Translations under genes and position numbers: made by a program
Shown: in pieces, positions 8,244 to 13,012 of the stretch
Layout of the letters: the number at the start of each line of letters is the position of its first letter
How positions within the stretch are numbered: the first letter of the stretch is position 1
Notes under the pieces: generated by a model
What the model was told of the DNA's origin: nothing
The model's database searches: none
The model's input: the letters and a program-made list of their open reading frames with translations, nothing else
DNA from: Deltaproteobacteria bacterium
GTDB taxonomy: Bacteria; JAUYMQ01
Length of the DNA stretch: 13,012 bases
Assembly: GCA_030698575.1 (NCBI GenBank)
Contig: JAUYMQ010000146.1
Coordinates: forward strand, 1-13,012
Direction: 5' to 3'

Positions 8244-9677
8244 ATGCCCTTCGGCCGATCTCGCCGCGTCCGGACCGGATCTCAGACCGCGCTGGCCATG
8301 CTGGCCTTCGCGACCGTGCTCGTTTTCGCCGGCCTCTTCGTGGCCCGCTTTCCCGAACGCATCGATCTGACGGACGTGGGCGCGCAGAGCCTCTCGGAAG
8401 AGACGCGGAAGGTGCTCGCCTCCCTCGAGACCGACGTTCACGCCATCGCCTTCCCGTCGCGGGAGGGAGGCGGGCCGGAAGCCCTGCGCGATCTTCTCGA
8501 GAACTGCCGCGTGGCCTCACGGCGCTTCACCTACGAGATGGTCGATGCCGAGCGGAACCTCTCGCTAGCGAAGCAGTACGAGGTCCGGAGCCTCGACACG
8601 ACCGTGCTCGTTGCCGGGGGAAAGAGCCACAACGTGACCGAAGCCACCGAGCAGGCGCTCACAAACGGCCTGCGGGAGCTGCTTCTCGACCGGGAGCGCA
8701 AGGTCTACTTCACCGCGGGTCACGGCGAGCATCCGCTGGAAGGAACCACCAATGAAGCCTACAGCGGGGTTCGGGGCGACATCCAGGGCGCCAACTTCCC
8801 CGTGGAGCCGTTGACGCTCATCACTGCCGAGAAGATCCCGGACGACGCGGCGGCGATCATCATCGGCGGACCCAGGAAGCCCTTCATGGAGCCGGAGATC
8901 GAGCTACTGCGCGCGTACGTGCTCGGCGGCGGCGCGCTCATCGTTCTGCTCGATCCGGAGAACGACGCGGGGCTCCGGGAGCTGCTGAAGGAATGGGGTG
9001 TGGGACTCGACGACGATCTCATCGTGGACAAGTTTTCGCGGATGTTCGGTGGCGACTACACCACGCCGGTCGTGATGGAGTACAACGCCGACAGCTTCAT
9101 GGCGGGCTTCAACGTCGCAACCTTCTTTCCTGAGGCCCGATCGATCGAGCCCCTGTCGCCCGCGCCCCCGGGAATTACCGTCACGCGCCTCGCCTCGACG
9201 TCCCAGGCTGCGTGGGGCGAAAGAGGAACGTCGGAGATCAAGGAGGGCGTGGTCGAGTTCCAGGCCGAAACCGACATCCCGGGCCCCGTTCCGGTGGCGG
9301 TTCTGTCGGAGCTGCCGCCTCGCGATGTGCCCGCGCAGGTCCCGGCGGAGGGATCGTCTCAGGAGAACGAGGGCGATGGGAACGGTGAAGCGGAAGGAGC
9401 GGCGCGCGGAAGGGTGATCGTCTTCGGCGACAGCGACTTCATCGCCGACGCCTATCTCGGCCTCTCGGGCAACGCCGACTTCTTCCTGAACACGCTGGAG
9501 TACCTCGCGCGAGAGGCGAACCCCGTTCTCATCGAGCGCCGCCAGCGCGAGGGCGCGCCGCTCTTCATGACCGCCGGGCAGGGCCAGGCCCTGACTCTGG
9601 TGAGCTTCGCGCTCAGCCCGGGGCTGGTTCTGCTGGGCGGCCTGATGGTGTGGCGTAGCCGGCGGAAGAATCGATGA
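8244..9677 (+). CDS. GldG-like ABC transporter auxiliary protein
   Basis: This is a membrane-anchored partner of the ABC core, in the family of GldG-type 'ABC transport system auxiliary' proteins. The 477 residues start with a basic stretch and one helix (~15-35), followed by the family's IDLTDVGAQSLSEETRKVL segment (40-58). The large extracytoplasmic part includes FTAGHGEHPL (156-165), IIIGGPRKPF (205-214) and FGDSDFIADAYL (394-405) with the conserved FFLNTLEYL (413-421). A second helix (~449-470) lies near the C-terminus, before a basic tail (RSRRKNR). Residues ~362-388 are an acidic, Gly/Glu-rich insert that looks like a flexible loop. The gene starts 3 bases after the permease stop and overlaps the next gene by ATGA. 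Its biochemical role is unknown; the fold is often compared with ThuA/class I amidotransferase-like domains. Confidence 0.9.
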   Translation: MPFGRSRRVRTGSQTALAMLAFATVLVFAGLFVARFPERIDLTDVGAQSLSEETRKVLASLETDVHAIAFPSREGGGPEALRDLLENCRVASRRFTYEMVDAERNLSLAKQYEVRSLDTTVLVAGGKSHNVTEATEQALTNGLRELLLDRERKVYFTAGHGEHPLEGTTNEAYSGVRGDIQGANFPVEPLTLITAEKIPDDAAAIIIGGPRKPFMEPEIELLRAYVLGGGALIVLLDPENDAGLRELLKEWGVGLDDDLIVDKFSRMFGGDYTTPVVMEYNADSFMAGFNVATFFPEARSIEPLSPAPPGITVTRLASTSQAAWGERGTSEIKEGVVEFQAETDIPGPVPVAVLSELPPRDVPAQVPAEGSSQENEGDGNGEAEGAARGRVIVFGDSDFIADAYLGLSGNADFFLNTLEYLAREANPVLIERRQREGAPLFMTAGQGQALTLVSFALSPGLVLLGGLMVWRSRRKNR

Positions 9678-11113
9678 GCCGCCGCGGCGCTCTGGCCTAC
9701 CTGATTCTCGCCCTCCTCCTGGGGGGCGCGTACCTGCTCTCGACACGCAATCAGGAACAGAACGCCGAGCAAGCGGCTCACGCCAGGCGGGTCTTCGACA
9801 TCGAAAAGGGCTCCGTGAGCGGGCTCGCGCTGCGCCGCGCGGGCCACCCTGAAATCCGCATCGAGCGGGCCGCCGGGGGCGCGCCGGAAGCCGGGGGCAA
9901 TCTGGCCGGAGCAGCCGCGTGGCGCATCGTCGCGCCGATGCAGGTGGCGGCCGATCCCGAAGCGGTCGGCGTGGTCATCGACGCGGCCCTCGCCGCCGAA
10001 AAGCTCCGAACCCTCGAGGGCGGCGATCTCGATCCCTCGGAGTACGGCCTCGAGAAGCCCTCTCTCCGCCTTTCGCTCCTGGCCCGCGACGCCTCGCACG
10101 CCATGGAGTTCGGGGGCGAGAACATCACCGGCGACGCCCGCTACGCCAGGGTTCCGGGCGCCCCCGGCATCTTCCTGGTTGCGGCAGCGACCTACAACCA
10201 GGCGGACCTGGGGCTGGATGGACTGCGCGACCGGCGCCTCATGCCACTGGATCGATCGGCCATCGAGCGCATCAGCGTCCAGTGGAACGACGCCCGGGTG
10301 ATCCTCCATCGAGAGAACGGGGAATGGCGGTTCGCGAAGCGAGCCCGCCCCGTGAGCGATACCGCGGTGGATGGTCTCATCGCGACGGTGAGCGAGACGA
10401 ACGTCGATCGATTCGTGACCGACGAGGCGGTGGAGCCGGACGACTACCGGCTCGGAAAGCCCGACGCGATAGTGACCTTCGAGGGCGCGGGGAAATCGTG
10501 GGAGGCGCGATTCAAAGGCCCGCCCGGGGACGCGGAAGAGCCCGCCGTCCTCGCGGCGCGATCGACCGCTCCGGGCATCGTCGCGCTCCCCGCCACCTAC
10601 CTCGACCGCCTGCCGCGTTCGGCGGCAGCCCTCGAGGATCAGACCCTGCTTCGCGCCGACGCCGCCACGGTGTACGCGATCACCCTGCAGGCGGGCGAGA
10701 AGAAGGTGCGTTTCGAAAAGGAGGGTAATGCGTGGAAACAAATGGACGCGCCACCCGCTGACAGGGAACGCAAGACGCCGCCCGACGCCCCCGTGCTCCT
10801 GGCGCTTCTGGGCGAGCTGCGGCACGACGGCGCCCCCCCGCGCGGGAACGAGATCAACTTCGACGCCGAGCTGTCGCTCCTGCTCGAAGGAGAGAGCGGC
10901 GAGCCCGTTCTCGATCTCCGGGTTGGTCCCGCCAACGAGGAACACGGCGAGCACACCGGACGCCTGACAGACGCCGCCGGCGAGCGTGACATCCTGCTCA
11001 CGCCCTTTACCCTGGAGAATCTCCAGGACACGATTCGCGAACTGGCGCCCGGTCTCCTCGCGCCCCCCGCAATTGACAGCGTTCCCGAGCCGGCGGAAGC
11101 CGGCGCACCCTGA
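9674..11113 (+). CDS. DUF4340 domain protein, membrane-anchored
   Basis: This is an uncharacterised protein that regularly accompanies GldG-like genes. The 479 residues start with a single hydrophobic anchor (~6-23) after MSRRG, so the rest is probably outside the inner membrane. Repeated units are visible: [13 protein letters not shown] (123-135) and [13 protein letters not shown] (257-269) share the 'YxLxKP' pattern. Each is followed by a strand-rich stretch ending in a hydrophobic '[10 protein letters not shown]' or '[10 protein letters not shown]' segment and an [10 protein letters not shown]-type motif (184-193). This is the pattern of DUF4340. The C-terminus is Pro/Ala-rich. Its ATG overlaps the GldG-like stop codon (ATGA), which ties it to the ABC operon and points to action in the same complex. 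I see no catalytic motif. Confidence 0.87.
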   Translation: MSRRGALAYLILALLLGGAYLLSTRNQEQNAEQAAHARRVFDIEKGSVSGLALRRAGHPEIRIERAAGGAPEAGGNLAGAAAWRIVAPMQVAADPEAVGVVIDAALAAEKLRTLEGGDLDPSEYGLEKPSLRLSLLARDASHAMEFGGENITGDARYARVPGAPGIFLVAAATYNQADLGLDGLRDRRLMPLDRSAIERISVQWNDARVILHRENGEWRFAKRARPVSDTAVDGLIATVSETNVDRFVTDEAVEPDDYRLGKPDAIVTFEGAGKSWEARFKGPPGDAEEPAVLAARSTAPGIVALPATYLDRLPRSAAALEDQTLLRADAATVYAITLQAGEKKVRFEKEGNAWKQMDAPPADRERKTPPDAPVLLALLGELRHDGAPPRGNEINFDAELSLLLEGESGEPVLDLRVGPANEEHGEHTGRLTDAAGERDILLTPFTLENLQDTIRELAPGLLAPPAIDSVPEPAEAGAP

Positions 11114-11157
11114 TCACCGGCCCTTCACTCGCAAACCGCAAGGAGGCTCGACACGCC

Positions 11158-11604
11158 ATGCGCGCCGTCGTCCAGCGCGTCCGCCGCGCCTCGGTCTCGG
11201 TCGGCGACGATGAGATCGCCGCCATCGGCGCCGGCCTGCTCATCCTTGTCGGCGTGGCGCGCGGCGATACGATCGACGAGGCCGCCCGCATGGCCCGCCG
11301 CTGCGCGGAGCTGCGACTCTTCGCCGATGAGGAAGGCAAACTGAACCGATCGTTGCTGGACGTTTCCGGAGAGGCGCTCGTGGTGAGCCAGTTCACGCTG
11401 CTGGGCGACACGCGGAAGGGGCGCCGCCCCAACTTCATGGACGCCGCGCCGCCGGCCGAAGCCGAGCCTCTGGTCGAGGCCTTCGCCGTCGCCCTCCGGC
11501 AGATCGGCGCGCCGACGAAGATCGGGCGCTTCGGCGCCATGATGGATGTCGCACTGGTCAACGACGGCCCCGTCACGCTCCTCATGGAAAGCCGGAAAGT
11601 CTGA
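11158..11604 (+). CDS. dtd: D-aminoacyl-tRNA deacylase (D-Tyr-tRNA deacylase)
   Basis: DTD removes D-amino acids and glycine wrongly attached to tRNA, acting as a homodimer in the cytoplasm. The 148-residue product has the family length and starts with the near-invariant [25 protein letters not shown] (77-93) carries the SQFTL motif of the active site. [19 protein letters not shown] (123-141) carries the cross-subunit Gly-Pro motif, here GPVT at 137-140. AAGGAGG lies 11 bases upstream (11140-11146), somewhat far, but the conserved N-terminus fixes the start. It follows the DUF4340 gene after 44 bases on the same strand and is probably the last gene of the transcript. It shows no functional link to the transporter. 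Confidence 0.97.
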   Translation: MRAVVQRVRRASVSVGDDEIAAIGAGLLILVGVARGDTIDEAARMARRCAELRLFADEEGKLNRSLLDVSGEALVVSQFTLLGDTRKGRRPNFMDAAPPAEAEPLVEAFAVALRQIGAPTKIGRFGAMMDVALVNDGPVTLLMESRKV

Positions 11605-11632
11605 ACGTAATCGCTTGAACTGGAAGGTATTT

Positions 11633-12775
11633 TCAGGAAGCCGGGACGACGCCAGCTGCCCCGGCGGCGAGGGCCCCGGCGCAGACGGCGCGGGCGCGCT
11701 TCCAGTCGATGCCCGGCAGAAGCGGCTCGAACGCCGTGCCCCCCGGGGGCAGATGGCTTCGGAGGCTCGCGATGCGCGAGTTTGTGCCGGGATGGGTCGA
11801 AAGGTACGTGAGCATCCCGGGCGGGGCGTCCGACTCTTCCTTCTGGAGCAGTTCGAAGAAACCGATCATGCCCCGAGGATCGATCCCCGCTCCCTCCATC
11901 ATGCGAAACCCCGCCATGTCGGCCTCGGCCTCGTGCTCCCGGCTGTAACGCAGAAAGCCCAGCATCATCGCGTTCTGCAATCCGAAGGTGAGCGCCTCGC
12001 CCCCCTCCCCCGTCGCCGCGGCGATCAGAACACTCGACGAGGCATGCTCGAGAAAGATCCGCATAATGTGGCGCCGCGCCACGTGCTGCATCTCGTGCGC
12101 CAGAACGCCGGCCAGCGCCTCGGGGCTATCGGTGCGATCGAGCAGCCCCTGGTAGATCACGATGATCCCGCCGGGCCCCGCCACGGCGTTCACGACCGGC
12201 TCGTTCACGACGAAAACATGAAAGTGGTGACCGCCCTCCGGGATGACCCGCGCGAGCTTCACAACGATGGCCTCGATCGGCGCCATGCGCGCGGAATCGT
12301 CGCAGCGCTTCCCCGCCGGCGCGAGCGCCTCGCGGGACGAGCCGGCGAGCTGCTCCTCCCAGCTGATCGGAATGCGCGGCGCAAGAAAGGAGGCGAGCGC
12401 GGGAATGACCCAGAAGTGAGCGATGAGCGCGCAGGCGAGGATCGCGCCCAGTATGATCAGCGAGACGGTTCCCCATCCGAGGCGGCGCGACGCATCACGA
12501 TGCCGGGCCGAGAGGTCCGGCGCAAACTGGCGGAGAGTGGAGAGGAAAGCGGGATCGCGGATGAGCAGGATCTCGGGAAACTCCCCTCCGCGCTCGAGGC
12601 GGACGGGATCGCCGGCCTGGAAACCCGGCTGCAGCCGGACCTCGCTGTAAGCCCACCAGCTCGCAGCACCGCCTTCGGGCGCGAACTGGAAACCGACCTG
12701 GCTGAGGCGCACCCGCACGGGCGTGCGGGCGGCCGTGCGGCCGTCGAGATAGTGGGCCTCCCAGTCTGTCCGCAT
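11633..12775 (-). CDS. M48 family zinc metalloprotease with N-terminal DUF7092-like region
   Basis: This is a membrane-associated zinc protease of the M48 family (relatives include HtpX, Ste24 and BepA/YfgC). The 380 residues begin with a beta-rich region (WEAHYLDGRTAARTPVRVRL, 5-24) resembling the DUF7092 domain. One long hydrophobic segment follows (~100-134). The protease domain includes the NAVAGPGGIIVIYQGLL stretch (196-212), the zinc motif HEMQH (227-231), and REHEAEAD (279-286), in which Glu282 is the expected third ligand. A THPGTNSRI segment (327-335) is typical of periplasmic M48 enzymes. The ATG at 12775 is favoured because homology begins right there and GAAGAG lies just upstream. 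The much longer frame back to 13009 overlaps the DUF898 gene in a wrong frame. It follows DUF898 after 40 bases and converges with dtd, 28 bases apart. Confidence 0.93.
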   Translation of the reverse strand: MRTDWEAHYLDGRTAARTPVRVRLSQVGFQFAPEGGAASWWAYSEVRLQPGFQAGDPVRLERGGEFPEILLIRDPAFLSTLRQFAPDLSARHRDASRRLGWGTVSLIILGAILACALIAHFWVIPALASFLAPRIPISWEEQLAGSSREALAPAGKRCDDSARMAPIEAIVVKLARVIPEGGHHFHVFVVNEPVVNAVAGPGGIIVIYQGLLDRTDSPEALAGVLAHEMQHVARRHIMRIFLEHASSSVLIAAATGEGGEALTFGLQNAMMLGFLRYSREHEAEADMAGFRMMEGAGIDPRGMIGFFELLQKEESDAPPGMLTYLSTHPGTNSRIASLRSHLPPGGTAFEPLLPGIDWKRARAVCAGALAAGAAGVVPAS

Positions 12776-12815
12776 GGCCTCTTCGCCGGCCCCGGCCGCT
12801 CCGCGCCCGCGGGCC

Positions 12816-13012
12816 TCAGGTCCAGCCGAGATCGAGGTCGAAGAACCCGGCCAGCTCGTCGCCCGTCGCGGAAGCCGACTGCGCCTCCTGCTGGATGCGC
12901 GCGAGATCCAGCGGTCCGTTGATTGACAGGCGATCCGCGTGGAACCGCGCGTTCCGGACCTGCACCCAGGAATAAGCAAGGCCCAGGGTGACGAGCAGCA
13001 AGAGTGCATTGA
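12816..13012 (-). CDS. DUF898 (YjgN) family membrane protein, C-terminal fragment (cut by window edge)
   Basis: Only the last 64 residues are inside the window, in the frame that enters at the right edge and stops at 12816. They comprise the end of a hydrophobic helix (ALLLLVTLGLAYSWVQVRNAR), a polar stretch with NGPLDL, and the ending SATGDELAGFFDLDLGWT. This SATG-E-x-A-FFD-x-D-x-G ending is what I associate with DUF898/YjgN multi-pass membrane proteins, which often sit just upstream of an M48 protease gene, as here (40-base gap). Function is unknown. There is no evidence for an internal start; the methionine codon near 12999 is inside the protein. Confidence 0.7.
   Translation of the reverse strand, partial: NALLLLVTLGLAYSWVQVRNARFHADRLSINGPLDLARIQQEAQSASATGDELAGFFDLDLGWT

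Noticed and set aside
9452-10954. 500-codon minus-strand open frame opposite the GldG-like and DUF4340 genes
   Set aside because: It is antisense to two overlapping operon genes with recognisable domains, and shows no hydrophobic core or motif of its own.
11605-11650. Transcription terminator between converging dtd and M48 genes
   Set aside because: Only a weak six-pair stem with a G-T pair (CTGGAA with TTTCAG) can be drawn and it overlaps the M48 stop codon; there is no GC-rich stem with a T-run.
11546-12922. 458-codon plus-strand open frame opposite the M48 gene
   Set aside because: It overlaps dtd and is antisense to a protease with a complete HExxH/E site; its composition is Arg/Gly/Asp-rich without structure.
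12776-13009. Longer M48 start at 13009 adding 78 residues
   Set aside because: That extension is the out-of-frame reading of the DUF898 C-terminus (Ser/Arg-rich, no homology); family similarity begins at the ATG at 12775.

Overview
This window is a high-GC bacterial chromosomal segment, densely packed and read from both strands. The gene families suggest a Gram-negative bacterium: a GldA/GldF/GldG-like ABC module with a DUF4340 partner, a TrkA/TrkH potassium system, a long DUF255-type protein, and a DUF898 (YjgN)/M48 protease pair. A palindromic repeat of the 'TGTCATTGCGAG...GACGAAGCAATC' type lies in the only long intergenic region. The set fits a deltaproteobacterium in the broad sense (Myxococcota/Desulfobacterota or an uncultured relative). 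That placement is inference and is not proved by any gene here.

Layout. Positions 1-6170 are a block on the minus strand. In transcription order it holds a pterin-4a-carbinolamine dehydratase (6170-5835), a 1221-residue fusion protein (5800-2135), trkA (2028-679) and the 5' part of trkH (669-1, cut by the window edge). Positions 6171-6546 are a 376-base divergent intergenic region. It contains candidate promoters for both directions, a small hairpin in each predicted leader, and a roughly 139-base imperfect palindromic repeat. Positions 6547-11604 are a plus-strand operon with overlapping or nearly abutting genes: ABC ATPase, ABC-2 permease, GldG-like auxiliary protein, DUF4340 protein, then D-aminoacyl-tRNA deacylase (dtd). 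Positions 13012-11633 are again minus strand: the 3' end of a DUF898 gene followed by an M48 zinc metalloprotease, converging on dtd.

How the genes work together. TrkA and TrkH form the regulatory ring and the membrane channel of one K+ uptake system. The plus-strand operon encodes an ABC exporter-like core (ATPase plus six-helix permease) with two membrane-anchored extracytoplasmic proteins. This is a widespread gene set whose substrate is unknown outside the gliding bacteria where relatives were named. dtd at its end is housekeeping proofreading and probably only shares the transcript.

The most unusual item is the 5800-2135 gene. An apparently complete DUF255/SSP411 (YyaL) protein, with its CHWC thioredoxin-like site and terminal CxxxxC motif, is joined in frame to an apparently complete aldo/keto reductase with an intact Asp-Tyr-Lys-His tetrad. 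No RNA genes, CRISPR arrays, transposases or phage genes were seen.
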